Assembly (NCBI GenBank): GCA_004835665.1
Contig: RBKR01000008.1
Location: forward strand, 1,612,001-1,676,000
DNA: 64,000 bases
Source: Phoma sp. XZ068
Taxonomy: Eukaryota; Ascomycota; Dothideomycetes; Pleosporales; Didymellaceae
Direction of reading: 5' to 3'
Position 1 is the first letter of the stretch. Every line of letters starts with the position of its first letter. Under the pieces are notes generated by a model. It was not told where the DNA came from and searched no databases. It saw nothing but the letters and a program-made list of their open reading frames with translations. Position numbers and translations under genes: made by a program. Of this stretch, positions 1 to 10,009 are shown piece by piece.

Positions 1-507
1 AAGTCGAGCGAGCTGGTACGGCCACATCCTGTCATGCTTTGGACTGCGCATCAATTGACGAGTCAGCTTGATTTGCAGCCCACCCTCAGCCAAACCGTAG
101 TCTCCGTGTGGCTTCATGTTCCGCCGTCATCATGTGAATTGCAGAGAAAAAGGCAAATTTGGGCTCCAGTCAAACCTAATTGCTGCGGGGAAACCCTGTA
201 CAGTCTCCAAAGGCGTGCGAAGTGGCGCATGCATGCGCTGTACAGCGTCTCTACCTCTCTGCCTTCTAGGCAAGGAAGACAACGTTGAGACAAAGCACTC
301 AGCCACATCGTTGTTATCAGTAGTTGTACGACATCATGTGCAAGCTCAGCCGCATGTTTGCAAGCTCACATATCGTGGCTGGGCTTAGAGCTTCACGGCA
401 GAATTGAGTACGTGATGTGTAAGGACTTTCAATTGCCTACTTGACCATCAATAACTACCTGATCCATTTACATGCAAGAATTTTTACAGTCTGCTGGTTT
501 CACAGCC
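1..507. other. Intergenic, no gene seen
   Basis: Only short overlapping open frames with no recognisable domain or splice pattern are present. The right end is the 3' flank of the reductase gene that is read leftward from 1599. Confidence 0.5.
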
Positions 508-1599
508 TCACAGCTTCGACTTGGCATCTTCCGGCTTTGCAACTTCCACAAGGGTCTTGCCTGTGTTCTTGCCCTCAAACAAACCCACCAGCGCACTCTC
601 TGCTTTCGAGATACCGCCCTTGATGATGGTTTCTTTCCTCTTAAGTTTGCCCTCTGACAGCCACTGAGCGAGCTCCTTCCTCGCTGCTGCGTACTTGTCG
701 GCATAGTCGAAGACAACGAAGCCCTGCATGCGGATGCGCATCGAAATGATCATGAGATAATTCTGCAACTGTCAGCATACTAGGAACGAAAATAGAGATG
801 AGATACGCACCGAAGGTCCTTGGGGCTTCTTGTTGTTGTACTCGCTGATAGCTCCACACATGACGAACCGAGCGAACGGCTTTGCCCTTGCAAGTGCCAT
901 ATCGAGGATCTCTCCACCAACATTGTCAAAGTAGACATCAATAAGGCCCTTTGTGGCAGCCCTGAACTTGTCCTTAAACTGAGGATCCTTGTAGTTCAGC
1001 GCCTCATCGAAGCCCAGCTCCTCTTTCAACCACGCAACTTTGCTGTCCTCGCCAGCAAGACCAAGCACCTTCGCGCCCTTCAACTTCGCAATCTGTCCTA
1101 CAACACTGCCAGTCGCACCGGCCGCACCAGAGACGACGACGAAATCGCCAGCCTTGACCTGACCAACCTCCAGAATTCCGAAGTATGCTGTCAGACCAGT
1201 CATACCCAAGCAACCCAATGCATCGGTCGGCACAGCACCATTCGGCAGATCCAGTGGCTCAACATCCTTCTCTTTCAGCACCGCATACTCAGACCATCCG
1301 GACATACCGCTTGCATAGGTGCCAACGGGGAATTTCTTGCTCTTCGATGCAACAATAAGACCGATACCGCTGCCGCGCATCACAGCGCCAATCTTAACGG
1401 GGGGGATGTACGAGCGTGTTGGGTTCAGCCAGCCGCGCATGGCGGGATCTAAGCTCAGGTAGAGGGTCTGGAATAGAACTTCGCCATCTTGAAGGGATGC
1501 GGCCGAGGGAACGGAGTGCTGTTTTGTCTCGAACGTCTTGCCGGCAATAATGGCATCCTGCGGCCTCTCCTTGAGGTGGACAGATGTGTAAGAAGGCAT
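508..1599 (-). CDS. Zinc-independent medium-chain reductase (alkenal/quinone type), peroxisomal
   Basis: NADPH-dependent double-bond reductase of the leukotriene B4 12-hydroxydehydrogenase/prostaglandin reductase group, predicted to reduce alpha,beta-unsaturated carbonyls. There are two exons, 1599-811 and 762-508, with an intron at 763-810 (donor GTGCGT, branch GCTGAC); splicing keeps phase and gives 347 residues, the usual family length. Visible features are the N-terminal GroES-like part (LYLSLDPAMRGWL), a Rossmann nucleotide loop near residue 155 (SGAAGATGSVVGQ) and VYFDNVGGE. The zinc-ligand residues of true alcohol dehydrogenases are not apparent. The protein ends in Ser-Lys-Leu, a canonical PTS1 peroxisomal signal, which most cytosolic members lack. 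An in-frame ATG at 1668 would add 23 residues, but the start at 1599 matches the family better. Confidence 0.88.
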
Positions 1600-2750
1600 C
1601 TTGATGTTGTTCGAGATGGAACGATATGCTGTTGATGGCCCGGTGATGATACCCGAGGTAGCTTCCACTTCGCAAGCTGGAGTGGTGAGGGGGATTGGAG
1701 GTGTGGATGGATTGACAGAACGAGCGAGCAGAGAAGACCCAGGCCTTTTGAAGACACTTTCTAGGTTTCGGCCGTATAAACGGATTGCGTTACTTGTGCC
1801 GGCAGCGCCGTTCGTGGGGTTGAATCGCGGAGAACTTGAGCCTCGGAGGCCTCGGTACGGCGCTACTGCCCGATTGGGGTGGCTCCGTCAAGTGGCACAC
1901 AGCCTCGTTCGTCTTCAAACACCGACATCAGGTGCTATTTTCGTCTGGTCACTGTGAAGAACATCATCAGAAATGCTGGAGACACACATAGCCATAGACG
2001 GACCTCATCAACTTAGTTGGTGAGGTCGCTTGAACTAGAGCACAACACAACATCGTGTAACCAGGTAACCACTTCGCATATCTCCACACCATTACTTATC
2101 GTCTCCAGCAGCATCGCAGAATGTGTTACAGCAAACATCTCAAGCGTTGCCTGCCAAGCACCCCAGAATACCTCTAGCCTCAGGTAACTTTCTACGAGAC
2201 TATAAAAATCTCCGCCCGACCAAACAAGTCTCATCATCTTCGCATACCGACATGAACCTGCTTTCATCTCACTAACTAAGCGAACGTATGCTTAAATATC
2301 GCGGGATCTCGAGACCAATAAGATCGCTGGGTAATGTCGACTGGCAGGGTTGTCGCAGCCACGATGTTGAAACACTCGCCTATGAAACACTTCACGGAAA
2401 CATATATAGTGCGAGAGCATTTCTACAAGCCGCGACATGATAACGGCCCACAGTACCGATATGTCGGAGAAATGAAGGGCATGGCGATGGAGGGGATGTA
2501 GTGGGATAAAAATGGCATATAGGCATCGCAGTGGTACAGTTTTAGCTGAGCATACCACACACTCATTTATTGTAACTGCACGCACATTCGTACATTCATT
2601 AAAATTGCATCACACACTCATTCATGCTTTCTTTCAACCATCTATCCATTCATTCATTCATTCATCAACCATCGTCCTTCTCAAACCCACTTACAAAACC
2701 ATAACCACCACCCTTTCAAAAACACACACACAACCTAAACCACCCCCACA
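1600..2750. other. Intergenic; CATT microsatellite before the next gene
   Basis: About 1.1 kb with no credible coding frame. Around 2648-2666 there is a CATT-type microsatellite. The last 100 bases before 2751 are very C/A-rich and are probably the 5' untranslated leader of the secreted protein gene. Confidence 0.5.
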
Positions 2751-3557
2751 ATGACCACCCTCAAACTCCTCGCCCTCAACCACCTCCTCACCACCGTATC
2801 CGCCACCCTCCTCTCCACCAACCACCTCTCAGGCACAGGCCCCCACACCCCAAAAACAACATCCACCCCCCTCCTCCCCCACACGCTCTACCAGCCCTCC
2901 AACCTCTCCGCCGTCACACCCAGCGTCCCGGTAATCATATGGGGAAATAACGTCTGCGACAAGACCACCGGCGCGGATCCATACAAGACGCTCAACCAAG
3001 AGCTAGCGAGCTGGGGCATGCTGGTTCTTACATGCGGGCCCGCGGACGCCGCTCTGCAAGTTGTCGGCGCGCAAGCGGGGAAGCAAGGGTGGGACAATAT
3101 CGACGGGGAGAAAGTGGGTATGCTAGGGACGAGCTGTGCGGGCGCGGAGTTGTACGGTGCGGCGGAGGATGCGAGGGTGTTGAGTCTTGCGGTTGTGGAT
3201 ACGGGGGGTAAGAGTTCGGCGGAGGCGAGCGGGATGGCGGGGAGGGCGACGAAGCCGGTGTTTTACTTTGTGAGTGCGGTGGCGGGGACGGGGTTTGTGC
3301 CGTTGGATGGGGGTGTGAGGGCGGAGTTTGAGGCTGTAGCTAAGGGCGTGCCAGCTTGGTATGGGGTGTTGCCTGGGACGGATGGGGAGGTGTTGAGGGA
3401 AGGTAGTGCGGGGAAGATGGGAAGGGCGAGCAGGTTCTGGGCGCAGTGGATGGTGGGTGGGAATCAGAGTAGCAGTGATTTCTTTGTGGATGCGGGTGGA
3501 GCGGAGAGTGAGGGGTGGACGGTGATGCGAAAGGGGTTGGACGTGCTCGTGTCTTGA
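2751..3557 (+). CDS. Secreted alpha/beta-hydrolase-like protein, probable pseudoenzyme
   Basis: Single-exon 268-residue protein with a likely signal peptide (about residues 1-18, leucine-rich, ending TVSA). The body resembles a family of secreted fungal alpha/beta hydrolases: PVIIWGNNVC oxyanion region, nucleophile-elbow-like GTSCAG at 126-131 with Ser128, and PAWYGVLPGTDG near the C-terminus. Two departures stand out. The elbow is G-x-S-x-A rather than G-x-S-x-G. There is also no histidine after residue 44, so the catalytic histidine that relatives carry in a TDH-type motif is missing and reads TDG here. The reading frame is intact, so this may be a secreted non-catalytic binding protein rather than a decayed gene. 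The coding strand is C-rich in the first third and G-rich afterwards. Confidence 0.7.
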   Translation: MTTLKLLALNHLLTTVSATLLSTNHLSGTGPHTPKTTSTPLLPHTLYQPSNLSAVTPSVPVIIWGNNVCDKTTGADPYKTLNQELASWGMLVLTCGPADAALQVVGAQAGKQGWDNIDGEKVGMLGTSCAGAELYGAAEDARVLSLAVVDTGGKSSAEASGMAGRATKPVFYFVSAVAGTGFVPLDGGVRAEFEAVAKGVPAWYGVLPGTDGEVLREGSAGKMGRASRFWAQWMVGGNQSSSDFFVDAGGAESEGWTVMRKGLDVLVS

Positions 3558-3652
3558 AGTGGATGGTATGTGTGTGAAAGAATTGGTCATGATGGTTTCC
3601 ATGTTGTCTTGAGGCTGTGACGTCGCCGATGCTGAGTCTTGCTGCGGTCATC

Positions 3653-4539
3653 TTACTCCTCGGCGCCATCCATTTCGACATCGCCGTCTTCGCCTTCCTC
3701 CTCTTCTTGTTCGCCCCACCACAGTGTCGGCCCCAGACCTGCCTGATTCATTGATCCCTAGAACAAATCAGCACATGTTCAAATCGTTTCGAATGCAACA
3801 CTTACAATAACCCTCCACGCGGTCCCCCTCTCATCAACGATCTCGTTCTCCTCATTCCTTTGCTCAATCGTCGGCCGCTGGTCAATCCACTCCTCCTGCT
3901 CAACCCTGAACAATACCGGCTCCCCCTTATCTAAAAACAACTCTGTCCCATCCGAATTCCACACCCACACATTCTCACTCTTCTCAAACCTGCTGTTCTC
4001 GAAGAGATTCTGATACGGCACGAAAATCTCACTCGTGAAATCCAGATCAATCACAATACCCTCGGGATTGCTACTCTTGATGCGTCCATAGATGATCTCA
4101 CCGCGGAAAGGGCGGAAGACGGCAAGGCGAAATTCGGCGTTGATGTTGACCAGGCCGGTGCCGTGGCCGATGAGGCCTTCGGTGGCGGAGATAAGGTCCC
4201 AGAGGGCGATGCAGAGGCCCACGCCGGGGACGATTTTGTTGCTGTATTTGGTGTTGATGGCGTCTTTTATGGCTTGGGCGGAGGGCTTGCCAAAGTCTTG
4301 GGGTTTGAGCTGGATCAGGTCTTGTATCGTGCTCTGGGGGGTGTTAGTGCTGTCTTCCGAGTGGCAGTGTCGGTAGTGTGGTGAAAATAACAGAGAACAG
4401 ATGTGTGATTTGACTCTTAAATCATTGAATAGTGCCATCTATTTGAAGTATCACATCGCGGCGCATTCTGCGCATGTGACTTTGCGCAAAGTACTTGTGA
4501 ATGCTTGTTACGTTCAGTGCCACTTACAAGAATGAACAT
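3653..4539 (-). CDS. RPC25: DNA-directed RNA polymerase III subunit RPC8 (Rpc25)
   Basis: Rpb7-family stalk subunit of RNA polymerase III; pairs with Rpc17 and supports initiation at tRNA and 5S genes in the nucleus. There are three exons: a 12-base first exon (4539-4528, Met-Phe-Ile-Leu), then 4333-3806 and 3757-3653. The introns are 194 bp (GTAAGT, ACTAAC branch) and 48 bp. Splicing is in phase and gives 214 residues, close to the roughly 212 of yeast Rpc25. Visible are the N-terminal Rpb7 domain (NKIVPGVGLCIALWDL, FRPFRGEIIYGRI), an OB/S1-like C-terminal domain (IFVPYQNLFENS) and the family ending PTLWWGEQ followed by a short acidic tail. The tiny first exon is easily missed by gene finders. 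Confidence 0.95.
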
Positions 4540-4847
4540 GATGGCGACAGCCGAGGCTTCATGCTATGGTTCTTTGACGAGGAGTAGACTTTGCTTTGTG
4601 TCACCTCAGCATTTTGGTGGTGACTGAGAAATGTGAGAGCTCGACCGGCGAATGACGGTTCTTTCCCTCCGCAGAACGCGCTAGCGTTATCGATAAGAAA
4701 AGAAGATGCGGTGCGGACTTCCGGCGCGTCTCACTTGCAGTGCTTTTCCTGGTCACTTTTCTCTGGAGCTCTCCTCGCCTACTTTTAGGATGAGCATGTG
4801 AATATACTATTTGTTGGAGTGCTGCACTTCACATACTACCACACACT

Positions 4848-6428
4848 ATGACGTCGTTCAAATTCCCCCCACCACCTCCACCGCCGCCGCGAGCTGCTTC
4901 AAACGACAGCCAGCCAAGCTACACGAGCCAGCGGGGCAATCCGAGTCGGGGCAGAGGCGGTGATAGAGGGAGGGGAGGCGATCGCGGGCGAGGGAGGGGT
5001 GGCCATGGCCGCGGTGATGGCAACTTTGGCCAAGGACGTGGGAATGCGCGTGGAGGACGAGGAGGTTCAAGAGGAGGCTTTCAGAACAATCACGGAGGGA
5101 ACAACCAGCACCAACAGTCTGCACCGACCGCATATTTCAAACCTGCGTTCACGCCCCAGTCGCAACAGGGAGGGCAGGTGTCGGCGCAAATGAACCCACA
5201 GGCATTCGCGCAGGCTATGTCGTTCATGTCTACACCAGCTGGCATGCAATCAATGGCTGCGTTTGCGAACCAGATGTCTAGCACAGCGAACGGCGCTCCA
5301 CAGCCTCAATCTCCGACGCAAGGACAAGCAGCACCACGCTATTCGCCCGGACAGCAAGCAGGCCAGAAGCGGAAACGCCCGGAGCACGGCAGCAATGCGC
5401 CGCCACTGCCACAGAAGAAGCCACAGTCAGGTCCAAAGCCTCCACGAGCAAAAGCAGCCCCGCCTCCTCCAGTACCGAGCTTCGGTTTCGCCCTGCCGAC
5501 ACCAACAGCGACTAAACAGAACGACAAGCGAGACCAGAAGAAGCGCGTGAACCTGGGTCTCGGCGAGCAGAATGTAATGGACGAGAGCAGCGAGGATGAA
5601 GACGTTGACGAAGAGGCGGCGTTTGCAGACAAGATCAAGGTGGAGGGTGTCGCATTCGAGCACAACGGGGAGATGATCTCGCTGCAAACCGCAGCAGACG
5701 TGCAATCATACATCAAAGACCGGCGCAAGAACTTTCCAACGCGACAGAGGATAGAACAGAAGGCGCAAGAGGCTGCCGCGAAGCGCGAGCACGAGCTCGA
5801 GTTTCTGCACAGGGTACAAGGAAAGCCTAAAAAGGTTGCAGTTGCGGTCGAAGCCAAACCCGCCAGACCGCCAAAGCCTGATCGAAAACCAAAGCCAGTC
5901 GACAACAGAAAGCAGGAGGAACTCGCCGCGCTGCGGAAAAAGCTCCACGAAAGCATGATGAAGAAACAGCGACCCACCAACCTCCTCGGTCTCGGCTACG
6001 AAAGCGACACAGACTCTGCCGAAAGCTCCGTGCTGTCCGACTCCTCCGTCGTCTCCTCATCCGAAGACTCATCAGATGAAGATTCCAACGACGACAGCGA
6101 CAGCGACGCCGCACCCGAAACCGCCTCCTCCAAAACCGCGCCCCCTCCCGTGACCATCCCACCACCAGCCCCCGTCTCCGCACCACCCAGCCAAGTCTGC
6201 CGCAACTGGAGCAAAGACGGGCGCTGCAAGTTCGGCAGGGGATGTCGATGGGCGCATCCGCCTGAGGCCAAAGGAGCGAGCAAAGCCAGCAAAGAGAAAG
6301 AGAAAGAGAGAGGAGGCGAGAAGCGGATGGGCCTGTTTGAGAAGTTGGTTGAGCAGGAGCGCGAGAAGGCGGATGTGATGGCGCTGGACGCTATCAAGTA
6401 TCTTGGGCAGAATGGTTTCTTAGGTTAA
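4848..6428 (+). CDS. NUFIP/Rsa1-like box C/D snoRNP assembly factor with RGG and CCCH domains
   Basis: Single-exon 526-residue nuclear RNA-binding protein. It has a polyproline start, an RGG/RG-rich stretch (about residues 30-77), a Gln/Pro-rich low-complexity middle, a NUFIP1-type conserved segment (about 284-320, SYIKDRRKNFPTRQRIE), an acidic serine-rich stretch (about 385-425) and a CCCH zinc finger at 451-470 (spacing C-x8-C-x5-C-x3-H). NUFIP1/Rsa1 proteins scaffold assembly of box C/D snoRNPs with Hsp90/R2TP. The domain order fits filamentous-fungal orthologues. Function is inferred from the NUFIP segment and the finger. Confidence 0.82.
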   Translation: MTSFKFPPPPPPPPRAASNDSQPSYTSQRGNPSRGRGGDRGRGGDRGRGRGGHGRGDGNFGQGRGNARGGRGGSRGGFQNNHGGNNQHQQSAPTAYFKPAFTPQSQQGGQVSAQMNPQAFAQAMSFMSTPAGMQSMAAFANQMSSTANGAPQPQSPTQGQAAPRYSPGQQAGQKRKRPEHGSNAPPLPQKKPQSGPKPPRAKAAPPPPVPSFGFALPTPTATKQNDKRDQKKRVNLGLGEQNVMDESSEDEDVDEEAAFADKIKVEGVAFEHNGEMISLQTAADVQSYIKDRRKNFPTRQRIEQKAQEAAAKREHELEFLHRVQGKPKKVAVAVEAKPARPPKPDRKPKPVDNRKQEELAALRKKLHESMMKKQRPTNLLGLGYESDTDSAESSVLSDSSVVSSSEDSSDEDSNDDSDSDAAPETASSKTAPPPVTIPPPAPVSAPPSQVCRNWSKDGRCKFGRGCRWAHPPEAKGASKASKEKEKERGGEKRMGLFEKLVEQEREKADVMALDAIKYLGQNGFLG

Positions 6429-6501
6429 GACTTGGGTATTATAACTCTTGCGGTAATGGAGGTGAGAATATCATATCATCTTGTGTTGTGTTAAATGGTG
6501 G

Positions 6502-6875
6502 TTACTCCCCAATTACATACGTACATCCCTCCTCCCCAACCCACACTTCATGCACCCTCTGTGCATCAACATCCCATCGTTCACCCACACCGAGGGTCTC
6601 TTTTTGAGCGGAGGGGTCGTGCGGGTATGTCATTGTGAGGGAGCCGGTGAGGATGAGGTGTGTTGTTTTGCCGGCGTGTTTGTGAGGGGGGTAGTGTGTG
6701 TTTCTGAGTTAAGCGTTGGTTAGCTGGGCTGTGGAGAAAGGGTAGACTTTGTGCACTGTACAAAAGAGAAGTGTAGTGTATGATGAAGGACTTACGGACC
6801 ATCAGTCCACGTGAAGACATGGTTGAACCCCCACGAGCGCACTTGGGCTTCTGCTTCGCTGCGTGATGGTGGCAT
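6502..6875 (-). CDS. Small single-domain cupin
   Basis: Two-exon gene, 6875-6796 and 6703-6502, with a 92-bp intron (GTAAGT donor, CTTAAC branch, CAG acceptor). The spliced product has 93 residues. Visible are a WGFNHVFTWTDGP start, a histidine-rich metal-binding-like strand (HYPPHKHAGKTTHLIL) and a second cupin strand with VDAQRVHEVWVG. This is a complete minimal cupin beta-barrel of the type found singly in ascomycete genomes; the ligand and reaction are unknown. The gene is convergent with the snoRNP factor gene, whose stop lies 74 bases away. Confidence 0.8.
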
Positions 6876-6950
6876 GGGGTGTGATATCCGAGTATGTGTG
6901 ACTTTTAAAGGTCGAGCTGATATTGAAGTGTAAGAAATGCACAAATCCTA

Positions 6951-6995
6951 TGTGAACACCTCACTTGTGAACACCTCGCCTGTGAACACTACAAG
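6951..6995. repeat. Three 15-bp direct repeats upstream of the cupin gene
   Basis: Units beginning TGTGAACAC start at 6951, 6966 and 6981. The first two share TGTGAACACCTC and the third diverges at its end. They lie about 75-120 bases upstream of the cupin start codon, in its probable promoter. Confidence 0.6.
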
Positions 6996-7564
6996 CTCGT
7001 ATGAACGCAGCAAGCTCGTGTGAAGACTCGCCGGTGACGCCTCATGTGGCGAAGCAAGTGGGGTACCTAGCCTGGACCCTGAACACAGCGTGAGTGACGT
7101 CGACCCCCATCAACATCAACAGATACAACAGGCACAACAGGCAGACAAACGTCGTCACAGCAAGCAAACAGCCCTGAGCGCAATCAATCCAGTAGCTGCA
7201 TCATCCCCATTGGCCGACTGCACGGGTGTGCGGCTGCCAAGTTCTGGCGTTGGGGCTGGAATTGCGCAGGTCAGACCGCCTGCCCGCTTCAACGATGCAC
7301 GCGCCGTCCCGCACTTGACACAGTTAGCTGCCTCAGGCTGTGCCGTGGCACTTGGATCGCCGTGTGCGCTGCGTGAGAGTTGCAAGTGCGTGAGTTCTTG
7401 TCAGGTGTTGGGGTTCTTGTTTCTTTAATCTGCAGGAAAGTGGGTGGTGAGCTGACGTGTAAGCAGAGCTGAGCTTTGATAGACAACCTTTCGACTTGGG
7501 TATACGACCTTGCTACACTGCACTTGTGTTACGACGCTCACTGGGGATTCTTACTACACGCGGT

Positions 7565-7639
7565 GCATACCAGTACACGCCTGAAGGCTGCATACCACTA
7601 CACGCCTGAACGCTGCATACCACTACACGCCTGAACGCT
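7565..7639. repeat. Three 25-bp tandem repeats in the PLC leader
   Basis: Units start at 7565, 7590 and 7615. The second and third are identical and the first differs at two bases. The array stops three bases before the phospholipase C start codon at 7643, so it occupies the end of the 5' leader. It contains no ATG. Confidence 0.9.
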
Positions 7640-7642
7640 GCA

Positions 7643-10009
7643 ATGGAGGCCAAAGTAGCTGAAGTCGCGGCAAAGGACCCCAAGCTGGGGGTGCCCAAGA
7701 CGGACCAGCCCCAGCTCCAGGCTGGTGGAGGAACCGCCGCAGCAGCGACCAAGGCGCGCCAGGTCGACGTCCTCTCCCCGCTCGTCGTCAAGTACCTGCG
7801 CACCGTCTACGACGAGCTCTCGACCCGCTACAACCTCGCGACGCCAGAGGGCCAGACACAGTGGCTCACGCAGGAGCAGCAATGCTCGGGCGCGGACACG
7901 GCCCTGCTGAAGGACGGCTCCTTCTCGCACTTTGCCGACTACTTCCTCTCGGGCTCCGCGAACGTCATGGGCCCGCCGCCCGCCATCGACGAGAGCTACC
8001 CCATCTCCAACTACTTCATCTCGTCCAGCCACAACACCTACCTCACCGGCAACCAGCTGTCGAGCGAGTCGAGCACCGACGCCTACAAGAACGTGCTGCT
8101 TCGGGGCTGCCGCTGCGTCGAGATTGACGTGTGGGACGGCGACCCGCCCTCGAGCTCGAGCTCCGAGGACGAGGCCGAGCGGGTTGGACAGGCCAAGGTG
8201 CCCAAGGAGAAGTCGAAGCTGGGCATCCGCGAGAGGCTGGCCCTGCGGCTGAAGGGGAAGTCGGCCGACAAGGACGACGAGCCGAAGGAGGCATACCGAC
8301 CTGACGAGAAGGTGACCCCCTGGAGGGGCGACGTCACGTACAGAGCTGAGCCCAAGGTGTACCACGGCTACACGCTCACCAGCGAGATGACGTTCCGCGA
8401 GGTGTGCGCTGCCATTCGGGACTACGCCTTCGCTGCATCGACCCTGCCGCTCATTGTCAGTCTCGAAGTCCACGCCGGCCCCGAGCAGCAGGAGATCATG
8501 GTCGAGCTGATGAACGAGTACTGGAAAGACATGCTGGTCGACATCCCCCTCGACCCCTCGCAGGCCCTGGAAAGCACCAGCCTGCCCACTCTCAAGGACC
8601 TCGAGCGCAAGATCCTCGTCAAGGTGAAGCGCGGGCACCCCAAGCCGCCCGTCATTCCCACCTCCGTCCCGACTACACTCCAAGCACCGGCGCCGGAGCT
8701 GCAGAAGACTGACAGTGCGACCTCGGTTGCATCATCCACATCAGACGACGAGCTGCCTGACGGCCAGAAGAAGCCGCCCAAGCCCAAGGTGATTGATGCC
8801 CTGGCTAAGCTTGGTGTCTACTGTGGCGGCTACTCCTACAAGAGCCTCGCCGCGCCCGAAGCTAGCATCCCCACCCACGTCTTCTCCCTCTCCGAGAAGA
8901 CGCTCATGGAGGTCCACGAGACCGAGCCCGAGGCCCTCTTCCACCACAACAAGCACTTCTTCATGCGCGCCTACCCCAAGGGCCTGCGCATCAACTCGGG
9001 CAACCTCAACCCGTCTGTCTTCTGGCGCGCCGGCGTCCAGATCGTCGCCCTCAACTGGCAGCGCTGGGACGGCGGCATGATGCAGAACGAAGCCATGTTC
9101 GCGGGTACTGGTGGCTGGGTGCTGAAGCCGGAAGGGTACCGCAGCATCAGCAAGGCTCCGACGCAGAAGCAGGCCGTTGTACATCACAGCCTCGATCTCA
9201 GCATTGAGTTCCTCGCCGGCCAGGACATCCCGCTCCCGCCCGAGGAGGACGACCCCAAAGACTTCAAGCCGTACATCAAGGTCGAGCTGCATGTGGAGAA
9301 GACGGAGGAGCGCGAGGGCCAGCCCATTCCAGGAAATGGCAGGGGCAGCAAGCCAGAGTATAAGAAGAAGACGCGCACATACCGGACGACGGATCCTGAC
9401 TTTGGCCGGGAAGTCGTCAGCTTCAACGGCGTGTATGGCGTTACCGAGGAGTTGACATTCGTGAGGTGAGTCCCATCATTTCCTCTCGTTCGCAAGCAGA
9501 TGCACCCCCGTCCGACAGTCATCGGACCTCGAAACCGTCACCGACAGTCCGAATTGGGTGCTGTGCAGCAGGGTGGAGTCCCGATGTTGCACGGCGCCAC
9601 AACGGGTCGACTGCTGAGAAAGCTGGGACACAACGGCTTTTTCTTTCCGATCGCGGACCGCAGGGATGCATAGCCGTTTTCCCGGCGGTGTCTCGTCACT
9701 TTGTCACTTCATCGATCGGAGCATTTTTCGGTGTCCGCCTGTCTCGAGATCGGCACATCGCACAGCCCTTTCACCGATCCCCTTCCTTCGCTCCCCCTAT
9801 TTTCACACTCGTAATGCTAACCCGTGAATGCAACCAGATTCAAAGTAATGGACGACGAGCGTCTCTCAGACGACCTAGCAGCATGGTCGTGCTTCCGACT
9901 CGACCGCCTGCGTCCGGGACTGCGATTACTGCATTTATACGATAGCAATGGTGTTATTACGAAGGGTGTGCTGCTTGTTAGGATTGCGAAGACGGTTAGT
10001 CGGTTGTGA
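7643..10009 (+). CDS. Phosphatidylinositol-specific phospholipase C (PI-PLC X/Y/C2)
   Basis: Hydrolyses PI(4,5)P2 to diacylglycerol and inositol phosphate at the membrane. Two exons, 7643-9465 and 9838-10009, with a 372-bp intron (GTGAGT, GCTAAC branch), give 664 residues. The X domain (about 105-275) carries both catalytic histidines, His130 in SSSHNTYLTGNQL and His241 in HGYTL, and the calcium ligands Glu160 and Asp162 in CVEIDVWDGD. An acidic/proline linker follows. The Y domain is about 381-495 (YPKGLRINSGNLNP, GVQIVALNWQ) and the C2 domain runs from about 517 to the end; the second exon completes it. I see no clear EF-hands before the X domain, so this is a short fungal form compared with yeast Plc1. 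Third-position GC is very high, which creates a long antisense frame. Confidence 0.93.

Noticed and set aside
5339..5980. 213-codon Ser/Cys-rich frame antisense to the NUFIP-like gene
   Set aside because: Low-complexity reverse of a Lys/Pro/Glu-rich coding region.
7598..8683. 361-codon open frame antisense to the phospholipase C gene
   Set aside because: It mirrors a GC-rich coding exon with strong third-position bias; no domain, and the plus-strand PLC motifs are unambiguous.
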